A stretch of 8,499 bases of DNA from Chthoniobacterales bacterium (GTDB lineage Bacteria > Verrucomicrobiota > Verrucomicrobiia > Chthoniobacterales > UBA10450): NCBI GenBank assembly GCA_013812515.1, contig JACCTI010000462.1:1-8499 (forward strand). The letters run 5' to 3'. The notes beneath the pieces are model-generated. The model searched no databases. It was not told where the DNA came from and worked only from the letters and a program-made list of their open reading frames with translations. Each line of letters begins with the position of its first letter. The first letter of the stretch is position 1. A program made the translations under genes and the position numbers. Positions 1 to 6,103 of this stretch are shown in pieces.

Positions 1-2
1 AC

Positions 3-704
3 TTCCGCGCGTTCCGCACTCTCCTGAATTTCTCGTGGAGCATCGCCGAAGCCGCGAACTACAGAGTGAACAAAGCAAACTTTATCTACGAGATCATGGG
101 GCCGGAGTTTCTCGCGGAACTCAGCACCGCGCACGGCGCGATCCTTCTCACCGCGCATATGGGCAGTCCCGATCTTGGCGCGGCGCTTTTCGCGCAGAAA
201 TTCAACCGCGAGATCCGCATGGTGCGCGCGCCAGAGCCGGACCGGCACTCGGAGCAGCATTTGCATTCGACCGTCGAGCGGGTCGGCGAAGGAGCGGTGA
301 AGATTGCCTACAGCACGGACGGCGCGATGCTCTCCTTCGATCTCCTCGGCGCTCTGCGCGCGGGCGAAATCGTTTCGATTCAGGGGGATCGAATCATCCC
401 AGGTATCGCGAGCGTCGACGGCAGAATGTTCGGGGAGCGGGTCCAAATTCCGAACGGTCCCTTCATTCTCGCCCAAATCGCGCGCGTTCCGATTTTCCCG
501 CTCTTCGTCGTGCGCTCTGGCTATCGGCGTTACCGGATCGTGGCCTGCGAACCGATCAGTGTCGCGCGCAGCGGTTGCGATCGTGCCGCGAACGTCGCGG
601 CCGCGGTCTCAGCATGGTGCGTTGTTCTGGAGGAAATGATCGCGGAACACTGGCGGCAATGGTTTGGCTTTGGTCCCCTTTTCGCTCGTGATGTGATCCG
701 CTGA
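3..704 (+). CDS. LpxL/HtrB-type lysophospholipid (lipid A) acyltransferase, 5'-truncated
   Basis: Probable late acyltransferase of the LpxL/HtrB family. These inner-membrane enzymes transfer an acyl chain to a lipid A precursor or a related lipid. The frame is open from base 3 with no start in view, so the N-terminus lies outside the window; the GTG at 66 is an internal codon. Visible hallmarks are the HX4D catalytic motif (HMGSPD, bases 156-173), the QGDR motif (381-392) and the block PNGPFILAQIARVPIFPLFV. The C-terminus contains QWFGFGPLF, which matches the W-x-x-F ending of the family. Some relatives sit in aryl-polyene or other lipid clusters, so the exact acceptor is unknown. The next gene starts 3 nt after the stop codon, indicating co-transcription. 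The family call is solid and the substrate is open. Confidence 0.85.
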   Translation, partial: FRAFRTLLNFSWSIAEAANYRVNKANFIYEIMGPEFLAELSTAHGAILLTAHMGSPDLGAALFAQKFNREIRMVRAPEPDRHSEQHLHSTVERVGEGAVKIAYSTDGAMLSFDLLGALRAGEIVSIQGDRIIPGIASVDGRMFGERVQIPNGPFILAQIARVPIFPLFVVRSGYRRYRIVACEPISVARSGCDRAANVAAAVSAWCVVLEEMIAEHWRQWFGFGPLFARDVIR

Positions 705-707
705 GCG

Positions 708-1178
708 ATGAACGAATTCTACTTTGCTCTTCCTCGCCTGCTCGCCAGGTCGCGCGCAAACCAGCACATGCGTTCCGAGAAAAACTCGCTGGAAGCCAAC
801 GTCGTCGGCACGCTCAATCACCTCCTGGTTTACGCGTTCGCTTTCGCTTTGCTCCTGAAAGACCTGCCGGGCTGGCAACAAGTTCTGTTGCTTCTACCGC
901 TCGCCGTCCTCGTTTTGATTTTCTGGCTCCTGCTGCTTTACGTGAACTCGTGGATCATCAAGCTGCTGCGCGCTGCCGGATTGATGCGCGCTCTTCCAAA
1001 TAACCGCGCACAGACCCTGCTCATTTCCATCGTCACCACCGCGATGGCCAGCAAACTTCTGTTTTCTGAGGGCTGGCCGCGCTGCGTGGGTCTACTCTGG
1101 CTGGCTGCCGTGGGCTTGAATCTCCTTGCCGCCACGCTCCTCGCCTTTCGTCATGGCGACCGTTACGCAGACGAATAG
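708..1178 (+). CDS. Hypothetical four-helix inner-membrane protein
   Basis: I do not recognise this 156-residue protein. It has a short polar N-terminus (about residues 1-33) followed by four likely membrane segments, near residues 36-52, 57-82, 102-119 and 127-147. The second of these is very rich in leucine. A polar basic loop containing RAAGLMRALPNNRAQ separates helices 2 and 3. The ATG lies 3 nt after the stop of the acyltransferase, and its own 3' end overlaps the start of the deacetylase. It is therefore part of a three-gene envelope operon. No enzymatic motif was seen. It could be a scaffold or accessory protein for lipid or polysaccharide modification, but that rests on its neighbours alone. 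Confidence 0.7.
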   Translation: MNEFYFALPRLLARSRANQHMRSEKNSLEANVVGTLNHLLVYAFAFALLLKDLPGWQQVLLLLPLAVLVLIFWLLLLYVNSWIIKLLRAAGLMRALPNNRAQTLLISIVTTAMASKLLFSEGWPRCVGLLWLAAVGLNLLAATLLAFRHGDRYADE

Positions 1179-2019
1179 CAGCGCGGTGAGCCGCGCATTG
1201 CTGCTCGGCTTCGCCGCGATCGCACCAGTAGTGGCGCTTGCATTCCTCAGGAGCAACGTCGTTCTCGCCCTGGTGCCGCTCTTCCTGTCGCACTTGCTCC
1301 TCCTCTACGCGACGCTCGCGCCGAACTGCCAGTGGTGGGGCCCGATCATCACTCGATTCCAGGCTTCGGCCCGAGAGGTTTGGCTCACCATTGATGACGG
1401 TCCATCGCCGGCCGACACGCTGGCGATGCTCGACCTGCTGAAGCAGTTCGACGCGCACGCCACGTTCTTTGTCGTCGGTGCAAACGCCGAGAAGTATCCG
1501 CACCTCGTCACAGAAATTCTAACGCAGGGGCATACGCTGGCGAATCACACGCAGACTCATCCGAGCCGCACTTTCTGGAGCGCCGGTCCTGCAAAAATCG
1601 CGCGGGAAATCGACGCCTGCGCGGAGACGTTGCGTATCATTCCGGAGCGACCGCCGTTCTGTTTCCGCGCGCCGGTTGGGTTCAAGAATATGTTCACGCA
1701 TCCGGCCGCTGCACGCCGCGGGCTGGCGCTCATCGGCTGGAGTGTGCGAGGGCTCGATACGGTCAAGCGCGATGCGAGCAGCGTGGCGGAACGTGTCGAG
1801 CGCGGCGCCAAACCCGGCGCGATTATTGTGCTGCACGAAGGGCATCGCACCGAGAGCTTGCCCGGTTTTAATCTGCGTTGTCTCGAGCTTGTCCTGCAGC
1901 GACTGAGCTCGCGCGGCTATCGTTTCGTTCTCCCGCGGCCGGAGCAACTGCGCGCCGGAAAATGTAGAGTCGATTATTCAAAGGCCCATTGCCCCACATC
2001 GGCTCTTCCCTTGCGCTAA
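1153..2019 (+). CDS. Membrane-anchored polysaccharide deacetylase (NodB homology domain)
   Basis: Carbohydrate esterase family 4 protein, expected to remove acetyl groups from N-acetylated sugars of an envelope polysaccharide. The 288-residue protein opens with two hydrophobic segments (about residues 15-32 and 35-57). The NodB domain follows with its motifs in order: TIDDGP at 79-84 (catalytic base D81, metal ligand D82), NHTQTHPS at 131-138 (metal ligands H132 and H136), RAPVG at 172-176, the W196 region, and LHEG at 227-230 (H228). I chose the ATG at 1153, which overlaps the upstream gene by 26 nt; a TTG at 1126 would add nine residues. Neither has a strong ribosome site. The conserved domain ends near residue 265. 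The last roughly 20 residues are a non-conserved tail read antisense through the 3' end of the facing methyltransferase. The exact substrate is unknown. Confidence 0.88.
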   Translation: MATVTQTNSSAVSRALLLGFAAIAPVVALAFLRSNVVLALVPLFLSHLLLLYATLAPNCQWWGPIITRFQASAREVWLTIDDGPSPADTLAMLDLLKQFDAHATFFVVGANAEKYPHLVTEILTQGHTLANHTQTHPSRTFWSAGPAKIAREIDACAETLRIIPERPPFCFRAPVGFKNMFTHPAAARRGLALIGWSVRGLDTVKRDASSVAERVERGAKPGAIIVLHEGHRTESLPGFNLRCLELVLQRLSSRGYRFVLPRPEQLRAGKCRVDYSKAHCPTSALPLR

Positions 2020-2659
2020 ACTCACGCGGATTGAACGCGCGCATGATCGTCTCGCGTTGCGGAAAGTGAAGCGGGACGCCTGCGTTCCACGTGATCGCCT
2101 GGGCAACGATTTCACCCAGATAAGTCAGCCAGAAACGGAGCGACGCGTCCCGCGGGCAATCTCGCAGCAGCACCATGCCGCCGGGGGCGACACGTTTCGC
2201 CACCTCGGACAACAAGATCGCCTGGCGCGCCGGCGGCAGATAATGCAGCACATCGAAGAGCGCGACATTGCCATATGATTGGGGAAGCACGTCGGCCGCG
2301 TCTTGTTCCAGGAACTCAATATCTGCGTAGTTTCCGGCTGCAACGTCGCGCGCCTTGCGGATTTTACGTCCGTCAAAATCCACACCGATGCAGCGTTGGC
2401 GCACGCCACGCTCGCGCAAATAGAATGGGAGCAAGCCGACACCGCAGCCGACATCGAGAATGGACGCGGGAGCATCCCCTAACAAGTGATAGGCACGCCG
2501 AAAGACCGGATCGCCGCGCAGTTTGCCTCCGACGTAGTGCTGGAGCCAGCGCGGATGAAAACGGGACGCAACCCGCCGGCACGCCTCCTCGTGATTCGCG
2601 GCGCACACGGGCTTGTTCTCCATCTGCATCAGCATATCGCGCGGCAAGACTCGGTCCAA
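1868..2659 (-). CDS. Class I SAM-dependent methyltransferase
   Basis: Rossmann-fold methyltransferase of 263 residues. Motif I is ILDVGCGVGLLP (residues 67-78), followed by the acidic end of beta 2 (IGVDFD, 91-96), a beta 4 region with ALFDVLHYLPP (133-143) and the post-motif stretch RVAPGGMVLLRD (156-167). The substrate cannot be told; the pattern fits a small-molecule or lipid methyltransferase of the Methyltransf_11/23 kind. The TTG start at 2659 has a GGAGAG 11 nt upstream (2671-2676). ATG codons at 2635, 2629 and 2623 are alternatives. It follows pilD after 66 nt and is probably the last gene of the minus-strand run. The conserved fold ends at about YIFRR (residues 232-236, near base 1952), so the final 27 residues form an unusual tail antisense to the deacetylase. 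Confidence 0.83.
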   Translation of the reverse strand: MDRVLPRDMLMQMENKPVCAANHEEACRRVASRFHPRWLQHYVGGKLRGDPVFRRAYHLLGDAPASILDVGCGVGLLPFYLRERGVRQRCIGVDFDGRKIRKARDVAAGNYADIEFLEQDAADVLPQSYGNVALFDVLHYLPPARQAILLSEVAKRVAPGGMVLLRDCPRDASLRFWLTYLGEIVAQAITWNAGVPLHFPQRETIMRAFNPREFSAREEPMWGNGPLNNRLYIFRRAVAPAAGERNDSRASSVAAGQARDNAD

Positions 2660-2725
2660 AGAGCGATTTGCTCTCCGGCACGAAGACCAGCGCTGCGAGC
2701 TGCGAGACCTATTGCTGGGCGCGCC

Positions 2726-3838
2726 CTATAGAGCTGGCGACAGATTGAGCAAGCCGATGTACCACCGAACCAACTGATCACCGAAAAATATCCAGGCGAG
2801 CGCGCCGAATGCGAGATACGGACCGAAGGGAAGTTTCGCGGACCAGACGCGTTTACCCACCAGCATCGTGATGATGCCTACGAACGAGCCCACCAGCGAG
2901 CCGGCAAAGATACTGAAGAGCACCGCGCGCCAGCCCAGGAACGCGCCGATGGCAGCGAGAAACTTCAGATCGCCGCGCCCCATCGCTTCGCGTGGAATTT
3001 GCAGCTCACGCACGATGCCGGAGATATTGCCAAGTGCGTCGAGCATGATCGCTTCTCCGCCGATCGTGAGCCGGTTGTAGTGGAAGCGGAGAGTCGTGGC
3101 GCCAAGCTCACGGCCATCGACTGCCGCCTCATCGCATTCCAGAACGAGCTGGTCCTTCTCGCGCGCGAAGTGCTCGCTCCAGCGCCCGCGCTCTTCGCCA
3201 ACAATAAAGTCGGCGTCATCCCCGTTTCGCGTCCAGTCGAAGCGCGTCGGTGCTTCCAGCTGAATCCTTTTCTTTCCGAAGGCCAGCTTGCCCGCTTCCA
3301 GCACCATCCAGAGCAGCGCATAAGCGAGCGCGGCTGACCCTAACGAGAACAATAGTGCAACCCACCGCTGTTCCGTTGCCATCAGCTCCGGCACGAGGAA
3401 GCTCGCGAGGAGGCCAGCCGCCACGCCGCCGATCGTAACTTCATCCGGAATAATGAAGTGCTCAAAATCGATGAACGTCGCGACGATCAGGAGCGCGGAG
3501 AGCACCCAAAGCGCGATCGCCATCTGCCATGGGAAAGAACGCCAGACCGCGAGAAAAAGCAGCGCGGTCAGGAGCTCGACGAAGAAATAACGAAGGGCGA
3601 TCCGGTTTCCGCAATTTGCGCAACGTCCGCGCAATAAGAGCCAGCTCAACAGCGGCAGATTCTGGTGCCATGGAATCTGCTTTTTACAGGATGGACAAAA
3701 CGAGCGGCGTGGCTCATTCACCGAAAGATCGAGCGGCAGGCGGTAGATGCAGACGTTTAGGAAAGAACCGACCGCCGCGCCGAGTAGAAACACGGAGACG
3801 CTGAAGATGAGATCGTAACCGGCGAGGGTTAAGTCCAC
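2726..3838 (-). CDS. pilD: Type IV prepilin leader peptidase/N-methyltransferase (A24 family) with enlarged internal loop
   Basis: Integral membrane aspartic protease that cleaves and N-methylates type IV pilins and type II secretion pseudopilins. The N-terminal domain has GSFLNVCIYRLP (residues 24-35) and two CxxC pairs, CPSC (48-51) and CANC (73-76), as in the zinc-binding bifunctional enzymes. The first catalytic aspartate is D124 in FIDFEHFIIPD. The second is D290 in GRGD. About 100 residues (roughly 184-285), polar and apparently beta-rich, lie between the helix after D124 and the GxGD motif. This explains the length of 370 residues against a usual 250-290. The start is a GTG at 3838 with GGAGAG at 3850-3855, inside the end of tatC; only 4 nt separate it from the tatC stop. 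No pilin gene is in the window. Confidence 0.92.
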   Translation of the reverse strand: MDLTLAGYDLIFSVSVFLLGAAVGSFLNVCIYRLPLDLSVNEPRRSFCPSCKKQIPWHQNLPLLSWLLLRGRCANCGNRIALRYFFVELLTALLFLAVWRSFPWQMAIALWVLSALLIVATFIDFEHFIIPDEVTIGGVAAGLLASFLVPELMATEQRWVALLFSLGSAALAYALLWMVLEAGKLAFGKKRIQLEAPTRFDWTRNGDDADFIVGEERGRWSEHFAREKDQLVLECDEAAVDGRELGATTLRFHYNRLTIGGEAIMLDALGNISGIVRELQIPREAMGRGDLKFLAAIGAFLGWRAVLFSIFAGSLVGSFVGIITMLVGKRVWSAKLPFGPYLAFGALAWIFFGDQLVRWYIGLLNLSPAL

Positions 3839-3842
3839 GCCG

Positions 3843-4625
3843 CTAGCTGCTCTCCGTCTTCGACCTTCGGCGTTGCATGAACCAGGCGATCCAGATGCAG
3901 CTCTCGTAGAGGAGATACATGGGACCGCCCATTGCGATCAACGTGAGAATATCAGGTGTCGGCGTGATGATGGCGGCGAGGATGAAGATCAACACCACTG
4001 CATAAGGGCGCGTCCTGGCCATGAGATCGTAGCTCACCAGCCCGAAGCGGACCAGCGCCAGCACGACTATCGGCAGCTCGAACGCGAGGCCGAAGCCGAT
4101 CGTGAACCGCGTCACAAACGAATAATATTCCCGCACCGTCCAGGCTGGGACCCAACCGAGCGAGGCCGCGTCGTTAAAGAAGAACAACACCGTCTTCGGC
4201 AGCAGCCACAGATAGCAAGCGATCACGCCGACCAAAAAAAGCGCGAAACTGACGGCGATCGCCGGCAGGAGCAACCGCTTCTCCACCGCGGTTAAGGCCG
4301 GCAGCACGAACTCCGCAAGAAAATAAAGCAGCAGCGGGAACGACAGCACGATGCCAGCGTAGAACGCGAGATTGAAAGAGATCGTCATCGAATCCGTGAT
4401 CCCGAGCGACTGGAGCGTCCGCAGTCTGGTCTCGAGCTGCTCCAGTGGTCGCTGCATCAGGTGCGTGAGCTGCGCGCGAAAAAGGAAGCAAAGAACCATC
4501 GCAGTGAAGAGCGTGATGGCCATTTTCACCACCGTCCAGCGGAGGTCCTCGAGGTGCTCGAGGAACGGCTTCGCCGTCTCGGACTCGGGAATCTCCCGAA
4601 ATTTGAAGAAGTTCCGCAGAGCCAT
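3843..4625 (-). CDS. tatC: Sec-independent protein translocase TatC
   Basis: Core receptor subunit of the twin-arginine translocase, a six-helix inner-membrane protein that binds RR signal peptides of folded cargo. The 260-residue protein shows the N-terminal signature FLEHLEDLRW (residues 21-30), the helix 2-3 region ending in FVLPALTAVEKR, GFGLAFELPIVV (177-188) containing the conserved membrane glutamate E183, and ITPTPD (220-225). It ends in a basic tail QRRRSK. I start it at the ATG at 4625. A longer reading from a TTG at 4679 would run into the Nudix gene and adds residues unlike the family. The ATG lies 8 nt after the Nudix stop, so translation may be coupled. No tatA or tatB is adjacent. 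Confidence 0.95.
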   Translation of the reverse strand: MALRNFFKFREIPESETAKPFLEHLEDLRWTVVKMAITLFTAMVLCFLFRAQLTHLMQRPLEQLETRLRTLQSLGITDSMTISFNLAFYAGIVLSFPLLLYFLAEFVLPALTAVEKRLLLPAIAVSFALFLVGVIACYLWLLPKTVLFFFNDAASLGWVPAWTVREYYSFVTRFTIGFGLAFELPIVVLALVRFGLVSYDLMARTRPYAVVLIFILAAIITPTPDILTLIAMGGPMYLLYESCIWIAWFMQRRRSKTESS

Positions 4626-4633
4626 GGCGATCG

Positions 4634-5326
4634 TTAGGCGTGCAGGGAAATAAAACCGCGCGCGACCAGCTTTGCGCAAATCGCGAGCGTGTTGGCGTCG
4701 CGAATCTCGCCATGCGCGATCATGTCCGCGATCTCTTCAGGACCGAAGGCGCGGCAATCCAGGATCAATTCCGATTCGGCGTGCGCGGGACCGTTCGTGC
4801 CCAGTTCTACCGGTCGGGCGAGGAAAAAGTAGCCCTGCTCATCAGTGAAACCGGGCGATGAGAAGAAATATCCAAGCGGAACAATCTCGCCGCCTTTGCT
4901 CAGCACATATCCCGTTTCCTCCCGCAGCTCGCGCAGCGCGGCGGTGTCGTAGCCAAGGGCGCTGTTGTAGCCGGGGGCGTTGACCCCGGATTCCGGCTGC
5001 GGTGCCATCGCGTCTTCGACTCGCACCTCGCCCCGAGCTACAACATCACCTTCAGCTGCAAGATCGATCTGTCCCGCCGGCACTTCCCAAATCGCCGCGC
5101 GGATCGGAATTCGTTCCTGCCGAATGAGCACCAGTTTCCCTTCCGCGGTCATCGGAGCGATCACCACCGCCGCTTTTCGATGCACCACAGTCCAACGGCG
5201 TCTCTTGCCTCCCGCCGGCGTCTGGACCTCCTCTGTTCTCACGGAAAGATGCGCGTCCCGATAGTGAGTCTCGCTCGAAAGGATCTTCCAATCCTTTCCA
5301 TGCACGATCGCGCTCTCGAACTTCAC
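4634..5326 (-). CDS. Nudix hydrolase, ADP-ribose pyrophosphatase-like, with a repeat-derived insertion in the Nudix box
   Basis: Probable ADP-sugar (ADP-ribose type) pyrophosphatase of 230 residues. The catalytic core RELREETGY (residues 132-140) matches REUxEExGU. SPGFTDE at 157-163, about 17 residues downstream of the core, is the feature typical of the ADP-ribose subgroup. WEVPAGQID (80-88) precedes the box. In normal members 13 residues lie between the box glycine (G85) and the arginine (R132). Here there are 46, and the extra 33 (V95-D127) coincide with repeat units at 4946-5044. The first box glutamate is displaced, the candidate being E92, while all residues of the REUxEE core are kept. 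The start is a GTG at 5326 without a clear ribosome site, 54 nt after folB. Activity could be preserved, with the insert forming a surface loop, or altered; the sequence alone cannot decide. Confidence 0.88.
   Translation of the reverse strand: MKFESAIVHGKDWKILSSETHYRDAHLSVRTEEVQTPAGGKRRRWTVVHRKAAVVIAPMTAEGKLVLIRQERIPIRAAIWEVPAGQIDLAAEGDVVARGEVRVEDAMAPQPESGVNAPGYNSALGYDTAALRELREETGYVLSKGGEIVPLGYFFSSPGFTDEQGYFFLARPVELGTNGPAHAESELILDCRAFGPEEIADMIAHGEIRDANTLAICAKLVARGFISLHA
4946..5044. repeat. In-frame REPIN/BIME-like insertion inside the Nudix gene
   Basis: This 99-nt block contains three units of the same repeat found in the folB-DUF721 spacer. Unit G (plus, 4947-4963) is a 5' half: TCGTAG, CCAAGG, GCGCTG. 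Unit A (plus, 4965-4989) is complete, TTGTAG, CCGGGG, loop GCGTTGA, CCCCGG, with a perfect 6-bp stem. Unit F (minus, 5043 down to about 5025) is a 5' half: TTGTAG, CTCGGG, GCGAGGT. The ends of the 81-nt core (4964-5044) are inverted copies matching at 14 of 16 positions, GTTGTAGCCGGGGGCG against GTTGTAGCTCGGGGCG. Both 81 and 99 are multiples of three, so the Nudix frame is kept. No target-site duplication is obvious. Confidence 0.75.
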
Positions 5327-5380
5327 CGCGGAAGATTAGGAGCGGCCCTGCGAAAAGCGAATGCTTCTGCGCGCGACAGT

Positions 5381-5767
5381 TCACTTCTTAGCCGGAGGTC
5401 GCGTGATTCTGACCGCGACATGCTTCGCATCGGGCAGGACGAATTTCCGCAGCTCCAATCGCACCTGGGCAATCGGAAAACGGCGCAACAACTCCGCTGC
5501 AATTTCTTCGGCCAGCGTCTCGATAAGGCGGTCTGTGCGCCCGCTCACGAAATGTTTCACTTCCCGGCACACCTCTGCATAGTTCACGGTTTTCCCCAGT
5601 TCGTCATCCAGCTGGCGAAAGCCGCCGCTTGGCCAGATTGTAATTGAAAGCGTGAGACGCTGTGGCTTTGCCCTCTCCTCATCCGGAACACCAACCCGCC
5701 CCGCGAGCTCGAGGTCCTGGATGTGAATCGCGTCGCCGATTTCTGCGGGGTGGGACATTCTTCTCAT
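5381..5767 (-). CDS. folB: Dihydroneopterin aldolase FolB
   Basis: Folate biosynthesis enzyme converting 7,8-dihydroneopterin to 6-hydroxymethyl-7,8-dihydropterin and glycolaldehyde; a cytoplasmic homo-octamer in characterised members. From the ATG at 5767 it is 128 residues, normal for the family. Recognisable parts are the segment RVGVPDEERAKPQ (residues 24-36) with the GVxxxER-type turn, VNYAEVC (61-67, holding the conserved tyrosine), LIETLAEEIA (81-90) and LRKFVLPDAKHVAV near the C-terminus, where K108 fits the conserved catalytic lysine. An ATG at 5758 is an alternative start. A longer reading from a TTG at 5794 is unlikely. No clear ribosome site precedes either ATG. It looks like the first gene of the minus-strand run ending with the methyltransferase at 1868, with the Nudix gene starting 54 nt downstream. 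Confidence 0.88.
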   Translation of the reverse strand: MRRMSHPAEIGDAIHIQDLELAGRVGVPDEERAKPQRLTLSITIWPSGGFRQLDDELGKTVNYAEVCREVKHFVSGRTDRLIETLAEEIAAELLRRFPIAQVRLELRKFVLPDAKHVAVRITRPPAKK

Positions 5768-5784
5768 TAGGTGTGGGCGCAGGC

Positions 5785-5805
5785 TTGATTGCAAACATCA
5801 ATCAA
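5785..5805. promoter_or_regulatory. 7-bp inverted repeat upstream of folB, possible operator
   Basis: TTGATTG (5785-5791) and CAATCAA (5799-5805) form a perfect 7-bp inverted repeat with a 7-bp spacer, ending 17 nt upstream of the folB ATG. It is AT-rich in a GC-rich region and unrelated to the repeat family further up. It could be a protein-binding site in the promoter or leader of the folB operon. No convincing -35/-10 pair was found around it, so this is a suggestion from symmetry and position only. Confidence 0.3.
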
Positions 5806-5884
5806 ATTGCTTCTGGCCTGACGGCCGCGAGACGTTGCAAAACCAGAGCAACGAACAGGCCGCTGGAATCTAAAAGCCGCGCTC

Positions 5885-5909
5885 TTGTAGCCGGCAGCGC
5901 TGACCCCGC
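5885..5909 (+). repeat. Palindromic repeat unit B
   Basis: Reads TTGTAG, CCGGCA, loop GCGCTGA, CCCCGC. It fits the architecture of unit A at 4965-4989, but its arms no longer pair well, so it looks like a decayed copy. It is the outer plus-oriented unit of the spacer cluster. Confidence 0.65.
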
Positions 5910-5952
5910 CATGGTGACGAGTGCCCGCTGTCTTCCCTTCGCGACTTGGACG

Positions 5953-5977
5953 TTGTACCCGGCGGCGCTGACGCCGG
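5953..5977 (+). repeat. Palindromic repeat unit C
   Basis: Reads TTGTAC, CCGGCG, loop GCGCTGA, CGCCGG, a perfect 6-bp stem. Compared with unit A, the fifth base of the 5' arm and its partner in the 3' arm have both changed (G-C to C-G), so pairing is kept. It starts 68 nt after unit B in the same orientation. Confidence 0.72.
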
Positions 5978-6034
5978 CCGCAATAATCTCGGATCAACGG
6001 GAAGCGAGTATCCCGATGCACGATTGTGCTCCAG

Positions 6035-6059
6035 CCGGGGTCATCGCCCAAGGCTACAA
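6035..6059 (-). repeat. Palindromic repeat unit D
   Basis: Read on the minus strand: TTGTAG, CCTTGG, loop GCGATGA, CCCCGG. The outer two pairs at each end of the stem are kept and the middle two are mismatched. It faces units B and C in the opposite orientation. TTGTAGCC at 5885-5892 and GGCTACAA at 6052-6059 form an 8-bp perfect inverted pair enclosing the B-C-D segment. Confidence 0.7.
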
Positions 6060-6103
6060 TGCGCTTCCTATGATCCGGTCGCTCATTGCGAATCGAGGCT
6101 GCG

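Noticed and set aside
35..691. 218-codon plus-strand frame overlapping the acyltransferase
   Set aside because: Its translation is Arg/Ser-rich without motifs, while the frame open from base 3 carries the HX4D and QGDR motifs.
4626..4679. TatC start at the TTG at 4679
   Set aside because: It would overlap the Nudix 3' end and add residues unlike TatC. The ATG at 4625 gives a normal N-terminus.
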